A stretch of 64,000 nt of DNA from Sphingomonas sp. KRR8 (GTDB lineage Bacteria > Pseudomonadota > Alphaproteobacteria > Sphingomonadales > Sphingomonadaceae), in NCBI RefSeq assembly GCF_023559245.1, contig NZ_CP097462.1, positions 2,228,001 to 2,292,000 of the forward strand. The letters are read 5' to 3'. This document shows positions 48,042 through 59,042 of this stretch, piece by piece. The notes under the pieces were generated by a model, which saw nothing but the letters and a program-made list of their open reading frames with translations, was not told the DNA's origin and did not search any database. A program made the translations under genes and the position numbers. Position 1 is the first letter of the stretch; each line of letters begins with the position of its first letter.

Positions 48042-48077
48042 AGCGAGGCTGCGCCCGCGATCGGGCGCAGCCTCGCT
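48042..48077 (-). terminator. Perfect 16-bp inverted repeat after the M16 gene
   Basis: Bases 48042-48057 pair without mismatch with 48062-48077 around CGAT. It lies 9 nt past the M16 stop. No T-tract is present on either strand, so it is either an atypical terminator or an mRNA 3'-end stabiliser. Confidence 0.6.
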
Positions 48078-48085
48078 GTCACTCG

Positions 48086-50911
48086 TCAACGTGGCTCGGC
48101 AACCTCGATCGGCAGGCCGAGCTTGTCGAGCTGTGGCTTCACCTTGGCAGCGTCGCCCACCACGACCCAGACGAAGCCGTTGGGATCGAGGGCGCCCTTG
48201 AGCGCGGAGTCGAGCTGCGCGGCGTTCAGCGCCCGATACTTGCCGGCGAGCTGGACCTGATAGTCGTCCGGCCGGCCGTACAGCGCATTGGTCATCAGCG
48301 CGCTCAGCACCGCGCTGCTGGTCTCGAACTTGCCGGGCAGGGCGTTGACGTTGTTGGCGACGAGCCGGGTCAGCTCCTCGCTGGTGATGCCCTTGGTCCC
48401 GAGCAGGTCGGTGATGTTCTGGTTGAGCGCGGCAATGCTGTCGCCGGTGCGGTCGGCCTGGACCGGCGCACTGACCAGATAGGGCGCGGCATTCTGGTTG
48501 AGGGCGAAATTGCCGCTCACGCCATAGCTCCAGCCTTTGGTTTCGCGCAGGTCCATGTTGATCCGCGACAGGAAGTTGCCGCCGAGCACTTCGCTGGCCG
48601 CGCTGACCGGCACGATGTCGCCGCGCGGGTTCACCGGGGTGAGCTGCGCGCCGACGATCACCGACTGGGGTGAGCCCGGCCGGTCGATCAGCACGATCCG
48701 CGACTTCGCCGGACGGGCCGGCGGAGCGGTGAAGACCTTGCTGCCCTTGGCCACCGCCGGGGTCGCCCAGGTGCCGAAGCGCTGCTCCAGCTGGGGCACC
48801 AGCTCTGCGAGCGGTCGGTCCGAGACGATGAAGATCTGCGCATTGTCGGGGCGCAGCCAGCGCTGCTGGTAGCCCTTGAGGTCGGCCTGGCTGAAGCCCT
48901 TCACCGCCGCGATGTCACCGCCCGGCGGGCCGCCATAGGGGTGCGAGGCCCCGTAGAGCAGTGCCGGGACGGCCCGCGAGGCGATGCTGTTGGGATCCTT
49001 CTGCGCCTGGGCAATGCCGGTCAGCAGCTGCGCGCGAACCCGCTCCACCTCGGCCGGGGCGAAGGTCGGCTGCTCGACGATCTTCTCGAGCAGGTCGAGC
49101 GACGGGCCGAGGTTGGCCGACAGGGCCGACATGGTGACGTTGCTGGTGTCGAGGCTCGAGCCGCTGCTGATCTCGGTGCCCAGCTCCTCTTCGCGCTCGG
49201 CCAACTGCTGCGACGTGAGGCCGCCGGCGCCCTCGTCGAGCAGGCCCAGCGCGAAGCTGCTGAGGCCGCGCTGGTTGGGCGCGTCGGATGCGTTGCCGGC
49301 GTCGAAGCTGACCGCCATCTGGGTCAGCGGAACGGCCGTCCGGCGCGCGTAGGTGACCTGGATGCCGTTCGACAGGCGGGCCCGCTCCACGGTGGGGAAG
49401 TTCAGCTGCGCGAGCGTCGCCAGCGGCGGGATCTCGCGCTTGGTCGAGGGCGGCGGCGTGCCCTCCTTGGCGGCGGTGCCCTTCGGCCGGACGGCGGCCT
49501 CCTGATAAGGCGGGCGATCGCCCGGCTCGAGCCGAATCTTGAGCGGCGGACGGGTCAGCCAGCGGCCGAACACCGTCTTGACCTGCGCCGGGGTGACCGC
49601 CGCCAGTTCCGTCAGCTGGCGCCGGTAGAAATTGCTGTCGCCCGCATAGACCTGACCCTCGGCCAGCGCGACGGCCTTGCCGCCGAAGCCGCCGACCTGC
49701 TCCAGCCCGCGGATTCGGCTCGCCACTTCGCTGGTGGCGGCGCGGCGCAGTTCAGCCTGGGTGGGGCCGTTGCGGATGTAGTCGGCCATCAGCTCGTCGA
49801 GGCGCTTCTCGACCACGGCCGGGTCGACGCCCGGCTTCACAACGGCGGTGACGCTGAAGAAGCCGACGCGGTGGAAGGCACTGTTGGAGGCGGACACCGC
49901 AACGGCGATCTTCTCGTCGCGGACCAGGGCCTTGTCGAGTCGCGAGGAGGCGAGGCCGCCGAGCACCGAGCCGCCGAGGTCGAGCGCGGCGCTGTCCCTG
50001 GCAAGCATCCCCGGCACCGCCCAATAACGCTGGATCTGGGTCGCCGCGACGCGGTCCTTCATCACGATGGAGCGACCGTTGGCGGGCGGCACGGCGGCGG
50101 CGGCCGGCACGTTCACCGGTCCGCGCTTGATCTGCCCGAAATACTTCTCGACCAGCGGGCGAGCTTCAGCGGCATTGATGTCGCCGGCCAGCACCAGCAC
50201 GGCGTTGTTCGGGCCGTAATTGTCGCGGAACCAGGCCTGGATATCGGCCAGGCTGGCGGCGTCGAGGTCGGCCATCGAGCCGATGGTGCTGTGATGATAA
50301 GGGTGGCCAACGGGGAAGAGGTTCTCGAGCACCTCGTAGAACACCAGGCCACCGGGACGGTTGTCGCCCTGCCGCTTTTCGTTCTGAACCACGCCGCGCT
50401 GGTTATCGAGCTTCTCCTGGGTGACGGCACCCAGCAGATAACCCATCCGGTCGCTTTCCATGAACAGCGCCCGTTCCAGCGCGCCGCGCGGGACGGTTTC
50501 GAAATAGTTGGTGCGGTCGAAGAAGGTGGTGCCGTTATAATCGGTGCCGCCGACCTGCTGGAGGTAAGTGAAATAGTCGCCCGGCAGGTTCTCCGACCCG
50601 TTGAACATCAGATGCTCGAACAGGTGGGCGTAGCCGGTCTTGCCCTTGGGTTCGTCCTTGGAGCCGACATTGTACCAGGTGCTGACGGCAACGATCGGCG
50701 CCTTGCGATCTTCGTGCACCACGACGGTCAGGCCGTTGGGCAGCTTGAACACTGTGTTGGGGATGCGAACCTGACTGACGAGGCTGCTGACGGGTGCGGG
50801 GCGGGACGTTGCGGCTGCCGCGGCAGGTGCCGGCTGCGCGCCGAGCGGCGCGGCGGCGGCGAGCGCGGACGCACTGGCCAGTAAGAAAGCGAGACGCGGC
50901 AGGGTCGTCAT
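48086..50911 (-). CDS. M16-family zinc peptidase, double-domain
   Basis: A 941-residue exported peptidase with two M16 halves. After a signal peptide (LAFLLASASALAAAAPLGA) the first half holds HLFEHLMFNG (inverted HxxEH zinc site) with the later Glu in QNEKRQG. The second half (about residue 500 on, TVERARLSNGIQVTYARR) lacks HxxEH and is the usual inactive partner. Start at the ATG at 50911. Such proteins degrade periplasmic peptides; specificity unknown. Confidence 0.93.
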   Translation of the reverse strand: MTTLPRLAFLLASASALAAAAPLGAQPAPAAAAATSRPAPVSSLVSQVRIPNTVFKLPNGLTVVVHEDRKAPIVAVSTWYNVGSKDEPKGKTGYAHLFEHLMFNGSENLPGDYFTYLQQVGGTDYNGTTFFDRTNYFETVPRGALERALFMESDRMGYLLGAVTQEKLDNQRGVVQNEKRQGDNRPGGLVFYEVLENLFPVGHPYHHSTIGSMADLDAASLADIQAWFRDNYGPNNAVLVLAGDINAAEARPLVEKYFGQIKRGPVNVPAAAAVPPANGRSIVMKDRVAATQIQRYWAVPGMLARDSAALDLGGSVLGGLASSRLDKALVRDEKIAVAVSASNSAFHRVGFFSVTAVVKPGVDPAVVEKRLDELMADYIRNGPTQAELRRAATSEVASRIRGLEQVGGFGGKAVALAEGQVYAGDSNFYRRQLTELAAVTPAQVKTVFGRWLTRPPLKIRLEPGDRPPYQEAAVRPKGTAAKEGTPPPSTKREIPPLATLAQLNFPTVERARLSNGIQVTYARRTAVPLTQMAVSFDAGNASDAPNQRGLSSFALGLLDEGAGGLTSQQLAEREEELGTEISSGSSLDTSNVTMSALSANLGPSLDLLEKIVEQPTFAPAEVERVRAQLLTGIAQAQKDPNSIASRAVPALLYGASHPYGGPPGGDIAAVKGFSQADLKGYQQRWLRPDNAQIFIVSDRPLAELVPQLEQRFGTWATPAVAKGSKVFTAPPARPAKSRIVLIDRPGSPQSVIVGAQLTPVNPRGDIVPVSAASEVLGGNFLSRINMDLRETKGWSYGVSGNFALNQNAAPYLVSAPVQADRTGDSIAALNQNITDLLGTKGITSEELTRLVANNVNALPGKFETSSAVLSALMTNALYGRPDDYQVQLAGKYRALNAAQLDSALKGALDPNGFVWVVVGDAAKVKPQLDKLGLPIEVAEPR

Positions 50912-51064
50912 GGTCGAGCATGCTCCGGACAAAGGCGGGGATTCGGTGGACCGATGCTAGGCGAGCGTCCCGCCCGCGCAACCGCTATCGACGAAGTGCA
51001 GGCTCCGCTCGACTGGCAGCGGCTTTCCCCGGCCAGGGCGAGGGATGCCGCCGGCCGCGGACCC

Positions 51065-52252
51065 TCAGGGAAGCGGCGGGCGAACCACTCCCTTGAGCAG
51101 GTCTCGCAGGCTGGGCTTGCGCTTGGGGGCAGGCTGTCCGGGGACGCCGGACGGTCCCTCGGCCGCGCCCATGTTCATTCCCCTGATCAGGCTGGCGCTG
51201 GTCTTGAGGCGAACCTTGGCGACCCACTTGGGCGCACGGGGCGCCTCCGCGAAGTCGACCTCCGGACCGAAGCCGATCATCCGGATGAAGCCCGCCGGCG
51301 CGGCGCGCGAGACCTCGGCCGGCAGCAGGCATTCGCTGACCGTGGGTGCCAGCACCTGCCCGGAGGCGATCAGCTGGCGGACCTTGGCGGGGGGCAGATA
51401 GTCTATCAGTCCCATGGCCGTGCCGACGCCGCCCTTGCTGCTCGACGACCACAGGATCATGTCGCTGCCCCCACCCTGGCCGGCGCCCATCAGCGAGAGG
51501 GCATAGCCAGTGGCGGTCGGTGCCTGCCGCCAGCCGAGGCGGGTGGCGCCAGACGGCAGCGAGCCGCGCTCGGCAAGGTCGAGGGCCGGCATGAAGTCCT
51601 GTCCCGCGCCGAGGGTGAAGGCGATGGGAGGACTGATGGGAGACCGCAGGCTGTGCGCGCCGACCAGCGAGCCGGACATCGGCACCGCCCGTCGATCACG
51701 GTCGTTCGGCCATTCGCCATAGCCTCGTCCTGCGGCTGGATGCGGCGGGGTGGCGCTGGCGATCATCGCACCCCAGCCCGGCGGCATCTGTCCGGCGGCA
51801 AGCTTGGCGAAATCGATCACCAGTGGCTGGCCGGGGCCGACATGCTCGCCGCAGCCCCAGTAGATCAGCATCCGTCCGGTGGGCCGCTGGAAATCGCGCG
51901 GCATGCCGCCGACCCGCTCGCCCTCTACCCGGGTTACTCCCCGGAGTGGCAGGCTCGATCCCATGGCGAGGCCGGGCGGGGGCAGATGCTCACCGACATC
52001 CAGGCTTGCTCCGGGCTGGCGTGAGCCGAGCTGCAGGGTCAGCGAGCGGCTGGCGCCACCTCCACGGCCGCTCATCATCATCGCCGCCATCGCGGCCCCG
52101 CCCCCGCTGCCCATTCCGCTGTCGGTCGAGGCGCTGACCCAGTAAGTGGCGATGGGAGGCGGGCCGGGCGGCGTGCTCTGGCGTTGCGACAAAGCGGAAG
52201 TGGAAAGGAGCACGGCCGCCACACCGGCGGTGGCGGAAAGCGTACGCAGCAT
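51065..52252 (-). CDS. Exported protein of unknown function
   Basis: A 395-residue protein. A signal peptide (LRTLSATAGVAAVLLSTSALS) is followed by a region very rich in Gly, Ser and Met (SGMGSGGGAAMAAMMMSGRGGGAS). Further on come Pro-rich and beta-prone segments, GRMLIYWGCGEHVGPGQP and a TATGYALSLMGAGQGG block. A basic tail ends the protein. I recognise no enzyme motif; similar proteins are found in sphingomonads. Start at the ATG at 52252. 180 nt from the divergent lepA. Confidence 0.78.
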   Translation of the reverse strand: MLRTLSATAGVAAVLLSTSALSQRQSTPPGPPPIATYWVSASTDSGMGSGGGAAMAAMMMSGRGGGASRSLTLQLGSRQPGASLDVGEHLPPPGLAMGSSLPLRGVTRVEGERVGGMPRDFQRPTGRMLIYWGCGEHVGPGQPLVIDFAKLAAGQMPPGWGAMIASATPPHPAAGRGYGEWPNDRDRRAVPMSGSLVGAHSLRSPISPPIAFTLGAGQDFMPALDLAERGSLPSGATRLGWRQAPTATGYALSLMGAGQGGGSDMILWSSSSKGGVGTAMGLIDYLPPAKVRQLIASGQVLAPTVSECLLPAEVSRAAPAGFIRMIGFGPEVDFAEAPRAPKWVAKVRLKTSASLIRGMNMGAAEGPSGVPGQPAPKRKPSLRDLLKGVVRPPLP

Positions 52253-52432
52253 GAGATGTCCCCTGATCTGATGCGGGACCATCAGCGGCGGCGATACGCC
52301 TGCCCACTCACGCTTTTGGCCCGACCATCTTCTAACAGGATCGGCGCCGAAACGATAGGCGACGCATGACAGGCGTCGAGCGCTCTGCTAGCGGACCGGC
52401 ACCTCCCGTTTCATCGTAGAAGAACCGCCCGC

Positions 52433-54253
<1,821 letters not shown>

Positions 54254-54269
54254 GCTCGCCGGCACGCCT

Positions 54270-57269
54270 TCAGAGCGTGTCGTCGCTGTCCTGCTGGACG
54301 AAGGCGTCCAGCTGCTCGCGCCAGGTCGCGACCGCGAAACGGCTATAGCGGAGGTCGTCCAGCTCGAGGTGCGGCAATCCGGCCCTGGCTTTCACCACCT
54401 CCCAGCTCTGGGTCAGGGAGCGATAGGGCTTGCGGGTGGTCGGGTTGGGCAGTGCGAACGGGCAATCCGCGATCTGCGGCAGCCGCTTGAGCAGGTCCAG
54501 CGCCGGCTGGTTCAGCGCCAGCTCCCGAGTGGCCGCGCCGCCCGGCTGCTTGACCCGCCAAAGCGCGCCTTCGAGGTCGAGCTGGCTCCACTGCAGGTTG
54601 AGGACGTCGCGGGTTCGCGCGCCGGTCAGCATCAGCAGGGCAATGATGAAGCGCAGCTGCCGATTCGGACTGGATCGCGCGGCGCCGAGCAGTTCGCTGG
54701 CGTCGGCGATTGACAGCAAGGCGTCCTGCTGTTCGCGCCATTGCGCGCCGAGCGCCTGCTCCACCGGGTTGGTGGCGCCGTCCGTCAGCTGCAGGTCGAC
54801 GGCGAGCGACCACATCCGCGACAAGAGCTTCTGCAGGCGGCGGCTGTCGAGCCCGCCGGGGGACCGGTCGCGCTCACTCAGCAGCGTCAGCCATTCACGC
54901 ACGTCAGAGGCGCTGACCTGCGACAGCGGCAGATGGCCAAGCTGGGGCAAGAGCGAGGTCCGCAGGTCCTCCTGCGCGGTCGCCAGAGCCTGTTCGTCCT
55001 CGCGCAGGCTGTCGAGGTAGCGGGCGGCCAGCGCTTCGACCGTCAGCGAGCCAGTGGCGGGCGGGCTGGACCAGGTCAGTGACTGACGCGGTTGAGGAGG
55101 AAGGGAGCGTTGCGGAGCGCTGATGCTGAGCTTCTCGGCGAAGGCCTCCGCCGACCAGGGCTCGCCGTGGTCGCCCAGGAGCTTGTCGGGTTCCCCGGGG
55201 TTCGGCAGCCCCAGCGTTGCCAGCTGGTAGGGAGAAATGCGCCGGGCGGTTCGAAGGCCGCCGGTTTCATCCTCCAGCAGCGGCTGTTCGAATTCGATCC
55301 CGAGCTGGCGTCCGGCACTGCGCACGACCCGGGCGAGAGTGAGCTGTCCCTCGCCGAAGTCGACCACAATGGCGGTGCTCGCCTGCAGGTCGTCGAGCCG
55401 GTCGATCAGGGCGCCGCTCTCGGACAGGTTGCGCACCACGGTGGAGCGATAGCGGTTCTGGTGGATGATCCCGATCTTGCGATAAACCGACTGGCGATTG
55501 CTGCGCTGGGTGGCCGGGCCACTCGGGTCGATGCCCCACTTACCATCAGCCAGCCGCTCGCCGAGTTCGGCGGAGGACAGCGCCTTGCTGTAGACCCAGC
55601 CCTGGACATGGCTGACCCGAAGCGCACGGATCAGCGCCAGCTGGTCCATATATTCGATGCCCTCGGCGGTCGTGTCCATGCCCAGCGCCTCTGCCAGCGC
55701 GACGATGGCGGCGATGATCGCCGCATTGCGTGAGCCGGGCAGGGTGGCTTCGCGAACGAAGCTCTGGTCGATCTTGATCTTGTCGAACGGCGCGGTGCGC
55801 AGATAACCGAGCGACGAATAGCCGGTCCCGAAGTCGTCGAGCGCCAGCCGCACGCCGATCCGCTTGAGGGAGGCGAACATCGCATCGGCTGCGGGCGTGT
55901 CGCCGAGGAACACGCCTTCGGTGATCTCCAGTTCCAAGCGTTCAGGCGATAGCCCCGCCGAGGCGAGCGCCGACATGACATGGGAGGGCAGTGCGCCGTC
56001 GTTGAACTGAACGGGGGAGACGTTCACCGCCACTCGCAAGGTGCCGGGCCAGCTCGCCGCATCCTGACAAGCCTGGCGAAGCGCCCAATCGCCAAGCTGG
56101 GCGACCAGCCCTGCCTCCTCGGCGATCGGAATGAACACGGCGGGGGAGATCGGACCGTTCACCGGATGCTGCCAGCGCAGCAGCGCTTCGACCCCGGTCA
56201 TCTGATTGGTGCGGCTGTCGACGATCGGCTGGTAGGCGAGGCTGATCTGATCGCGGGCGAGCGCATCGCGCAGGTCTTCTTCCAGCCCGCGGCGCGCTTC
56301 GGCGGCCAGCAGCAGGTCCTCGGAGAAGAAGGTGGCGCGCCCGCGACCGTCGGTCTTGGCGGCGTACAGCGCCAGGTCGGCATTGCGGATGAGGTCGACG
56401 CGGGTGCGGCCGTCGCCCGGCGCGACGGCAATGCCGATCGACGCGCCGATGCTGCAGCGGCTGCCCTCCACCGAATAGGGTTGCGACAGGCTGGTGATGA
56501 TCCGCTCGGCCAGTGGCTCGATGACGCGATTGTCGCCGCAGTCCGGCAGGATCACCTGGAATTCATCGCCGCCAAGCCGAAAGACCTGCTCGCGGTCTCC
56601 CACGATCCGCACCAGCCGGTCGGCGACCTGCGTGAGCAAGGCGTCACCAGCCGGGTGGCCGAGCGTATCGTTGACCTGCTTGAAGCGGTCGAGGTCGACC
56701 AGCATGACCGCGCAGGAGCGCTGGCGATGGGACAATTCCCGCAAGCGTTCTTCAAGCACTTCCGCCATCCGCCGGCGGTTGGGAAGGGCGGTGAGCGCGT
56801 CATATTGCGCCAGCCGGGAGGCGTCCTCGGATGAGCGGCGCTGCTCGGTGACGTCGATCGCGACGCCGCGATAGCCGCTGAAGTGGCCATTCGCGAATTG
56901 CGGCGCGCCCGACACCGCCCACTGGCGCGCCATGGTGCCCGCGGCCGGGCGAAGGATGATCTTCTCGAACGGGAGCCGCCGGGACAAGACGAACGGAAGC
57001 GTGCGGCGTCCGGATTGATCGTCATCCGCCTGCTCGAACAAGCCAGCGAAGGACATTCCGAGCAGCTGATCAGGGGTGCGCTCAAGGAGGTCCGCAACGC
57101 TCTTGCTGATGTAGGTCAGGCGGCCCTCGGGATCGACGGACCAGAACCAGCCCTGCAGCGATGCCTCAAAAGCGCCGAGCAGCAGCGAGGTTTCTTCATA
57201 GTCCTCGGCACCGCTGGCGACGCCAACGCTCCGCCGGCGGCTGCCGAAACTAGCAAACTCCCTCAGCAT
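54270..57269 (-). CDS. PAS-GGDEF-EAL-PilZ protein fused to a degenerate tyrosine-recombinase-like domain
   Basis: A 999-residue protein. PAS about 35-140; GGDEF 155-315 with intact GGDEF at 233-237 and no RxxD site; EAL 335-575 with EALLR at 361-365, DDFGTGYSS at 478-486 and AEGIE, so the phosphodiesterase looks active; PilZ about 588-665 with NLSESG at 614 but no strict RxxxR. Residues 741-835 look like an integrase core-binding domain and 850-990 like the catalytic fold: TGARTRDVLNLQW (Arg885), Lys907, DDLRY (Arg974). The box II His positions are Asp971 and Tyr975, and no nucleophile Tyr follows, so recombination is unlikely. The ATG shares a base with the stop of the upstream PilZ gene. 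Confidence 0.88.
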   Translation of the reverse strand: MLREFASFGSRRRSVGVASGAEDYEETSLLLGAFEASLQGWFWSVDPEGRLTYISKSVADLLERTPDQLLGMSFAGLFEQADDDQSGRRTLPFVLSRRLPFEKIILRPAAGTMARQWAVSGAPQFANGHFSGYRGVAIDVTEQRRSSEDASRLAQYDALTALPNRRRMAEVLEERLRELSHRQRSCAVMLVDLDRFKQVNDTLGHPAGDALLTQVADRLVRIVGDREQVFRLGGDEFQVILPDCGDNRVIEPLAERIITSLSQPYSVEGSRCSIGASIGIAVAPGDGRTRVDLIRNADLALYAAKTDGRGRATFFSEDLLLAAEARRGLEEDLRDALARDQISLAYQPIVDSRTNQMTGVEALLRWQHPVNGPISPAVFIPIAEEAGLVAQLGDWALRQACQDAASWPGTLRVAVNVSPVQFNDGALPSHVMSALASAGLSPERLELEITEGVFLGDTPAADAMFASLKRIGVRLALDDFGTGYSSLGYLRTAPFDKIKIDQSFVREATLPGSRNAAIIAAIVALAEALGMDTTAEGIEYMDQLALIRALRVSHVQGWVYSKALSSAELGERLADGKWGIDPSGPATQRSNRQSVYRKIGIIHQNRYRSTVVRNLSESGALIDRLDDLQASTAIVVDFGEGQLTLARVVRSAGRQLGIEFEQPLLEDETGGLRTARRISPYQLATLGLPNPGEPDKLLGDHGEPWSAEAFAEKLSISAPQRSLPPQPRQSLTWSSPPATGSLTVEALAARYLDSLREDEQALATAQEDLRTSLLPQLGHLPLSQVSASDVREWLTLLSERDRSPGGLDSRRLQKLLSRMWSLAVDLQLTDGATNPVEQALGAQWREQQDALLSIADASELLGAARSSPNRQLRFIIALLMLTGARTRDVLNLQWSQLDLEGALWRVKQPGGAATRELALNQPALDLLKRLPQIADCPFALPNPTTRKPYRSLTQSWEVVKARAGLPHLELDDLRYSRFAVATWREQLDAFVQQDSDDTL

Positions 57270-57541
57270 CAAGCCTGGCGACCAGCTGGAGCGCTGCCAC
57301 AGGAGAAGCGAAGGCCCGACTTGCCGCTCGCCGACCAGCACACCTGTGCGGCCGTGACGATGGCGGCGCCGGGCACCCTGACGTTGAGCTGTGCGCCAAC
57401 CTCGAGCGAGGCATAGACGCAGCAGCCGTCGTTGGAGATGTTTTCCACGTCGACAGCGCTGGTCGAACCATCGCCGCAGAACAGCTGGGCTCGCTGGCGA
57501 ACCGGGTGACGCGCCGAGCGCGAGCGCGACAGTATTGACAT
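57269..57541 (-). CDS. Single-domain PilZ protein
   Basis: A 90-residue protein made up of one PilZ domain: RHPVR (RxxxR) near residue 11, NISNDG ((D/N)xSxxG) near residue 35, then GAQLNVRVPG and GKSGLRF strands. Likely binds c-di-GMP. Its TGA shares the A with the ATG of the large GGDEF-EAL fusion (TGATG), so the two are translationally coupled and probably act together. Confidence 0.82.
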   Translation of the reverse strand: MSILSRSRSARHPVRQRAQLFCGDGSTSAVDVENISNDGCCVYASLEVGAQLNVRVPGAAIVTAAQVCWSASGKSGLRFSCGSAPAGRQA

Positions 57542-57772
57542 GTCCTAGCCCCCCACAGGCACGGTCTTTGCTGTGGTCCGTCTCTAAACAGAACCTATTT
57601 ACGAAGCGATAACGAAGCGAGAATTAGCGGCGTCCTCGAGGTCCTGGCGCTTCGATCGGTGCAGCAGGCAGGGTCGAAACCGGTCAGTGCCAGTACCGCC
57701 AGGCTCGACGCGGGATTCATTGCGTGAGCCTCGGCTTCGTGCTGCAACCGGGGCGGGCGTGAGGAGGACGGC

Positions 57773-59032
57773 ATGGACGCGCAAAGGGCGGGACGAGCGG
57801 GCGTTTGGCTGACCCTGCTACTCGGGGCGCTGGTGCTCCTGAACTATGTCGACCGCGGGGCGCTGGGGATTGCGGCGCCAAGGCTCAAGAGCGAGCTTGG
57901 CCTGTCGCCTTATGAGTTCGGGCTGGCGGTCTCCGCTTTTTCGTGGGTCTATGCCCCGGCCCAGTTCGCGGTGGGCTGGCTGGCCGACCGGTTCTGCGTC
58001 TACCGCCTGATCGCCGCCGGGCTTGCGTTGTGGGCGCTGGCCACCCTGCTGACCGGCTTTGTCAGCGGGCTTGCCATGTTGATCGTGCTTCGGGTGGTGC
58101 TGGGCATCGGTGAGGGCGTTGCCTTTCCCGCCGCGTCCAAGATCATCGCCCGCCATGTCCCGGGCGGGCGCCGGGGTATCGCCAACGGGACGGTCGCCGC
58201 CGCGCTCGCCTGGGGGCCCGCGCTTGGCACCTTCGCCGGCGGTCTGTTGCTGTTCTATTCCGGCTGGCGGGCAATCTTCTGGACGTTTGGGGCGGTCACC
58301 GTGCTGTGGCTCGTGCCGTGGCTGCTCGTTTCCCGCAGTCACTGGTCCGACCGGGCCAGCCGGAGCGGCGAGAACGTGCCCGTGCGCGAAGTAATGCGAC
58401 AGACCACGCCGTGGGTGATGGGCATCGGCCATTTCTGCAACACCTACGGCTTCTTCTTCCTGCTCGCCTGGCTGCCGCTCTATCTCGTTCAGTCGCGGGG
58501 GCTGTCCATCCTCCAGATGACCTGGATGACCACCATGGTCTATCTGGTGCAGGGGACTGGAGCGCTGCTGTGGGGACTGTGGTCGGACGCGCTGGTACAG
58601 CGCGGCGTTGATGAGGGCCGCCTACGCAAGGGGCTGATGAGCTTCTACCAGGCCGGGCTGGCCACGGCGATCCTGGGAGTCGCGCTGGCGACCACGACCA
58701 ACGGCGTGTTCGGCTGGCTCCTGCTCGCCGGAGCGGTGAGCGGCATTGGCGGCAGCAACTGCTACGCCCTGTCCCAGATGTACGCGGGTCCGCGTGCGGC
58801 CGGCGGGTGGGTCGGAATCATGAATGGCGTCGGCAACACGTCGGGAATCATTGGCCCGATCCTCACCGGCTTGCTGGTCGGGTGGAACGGCGGCGATTAC
58901 CAAGCCGCCTTTTATGTCTCGGCGGCGATCGTCGCCTTTGGGGCTTTCTGGTGGTGGTTCGCGCTTCCGGAGGTACGGCAGGTGAGCTTCGGGCACGCCG
59001 CGGCATTTCCCTCGACCGCCGCCTTGGAGTAG
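57773..59032 (+). CDS. Major facilitator superfamily transporter (anion:cation symporter type)
   Basis: A 419-residue protein with about 12 membrane helices. NYVDRGALGIAAPRLKSELGLS and GWLADRFCVYR, then RVVLGIGEGVAFPAASKIIARHVP, are the signatures of the ACS family, whose members take up sugar acids, tricarballylate, phthalate or similar organic anions. The hybrid kinase gene starts 10 nt after it, hinting at a regulatory link. The substrate is unknown. Confidence 0.9.
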   Translation: MDAQRAGRAGVWLTLLLGALVLLNYVDRGALGIAAPRLKSELGLSPYEFGLAVSAFSWVYAPAQFAVGWLADRFCVYRLIAAGLALWALATLLTGFVSGLAMLIVLRVVLGIGEGVAFPAASKIIARHVPGGRRGIANGTVAAALAWGPALGTFAGGLLLFYSGWRAIFWTFGAVTVLWLVPWLLVSRSHWSDRASRSGENVPVREVMRQTTPWVMGIGHFCNTYGFFFLLAWLPLYLVQSRGLSILQMTWMTTMVYLVQGTGALLWGLWSDALVQRGVDEGRLRKGLMSFYQAGLATAILGVALATTTNGVFGWLLLAGAVSGIGGSNCYALSQMYAGPRAAGGWVGIMNGVGNTSGIIGPILTGLLVGWNGGDYQAAFYVSAAIVAFGAFWWWFALPEVRQVSFGHAAAFPSTAALE

Positions 59033-59042
59033 CTTGTCCGCC

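Noticed and set aside
48941..50884. 647-codon plus-strand frame opposite the M16 peptidase
   Set aside because: A shadow of the codon bias of the real gene: no ribosome site, no recognisable domain, Arg/Gly/Ala-rich composition.
54270..55052. Integrated prophage or genomic island based on the integrase-like domain
   Set aside because: The domain lacks catalytic residues, is in frame with the c-di-GMP protein, and no tRNA, att repeats or phage genes are nearby.
57599..57784. 61-codon minus-strand frame upstream of the MFS gene
   Set aside because: Overlaps the MFS start, has no ribosome site and no coding character; the 57542-57772 gap is best read as non-coding.
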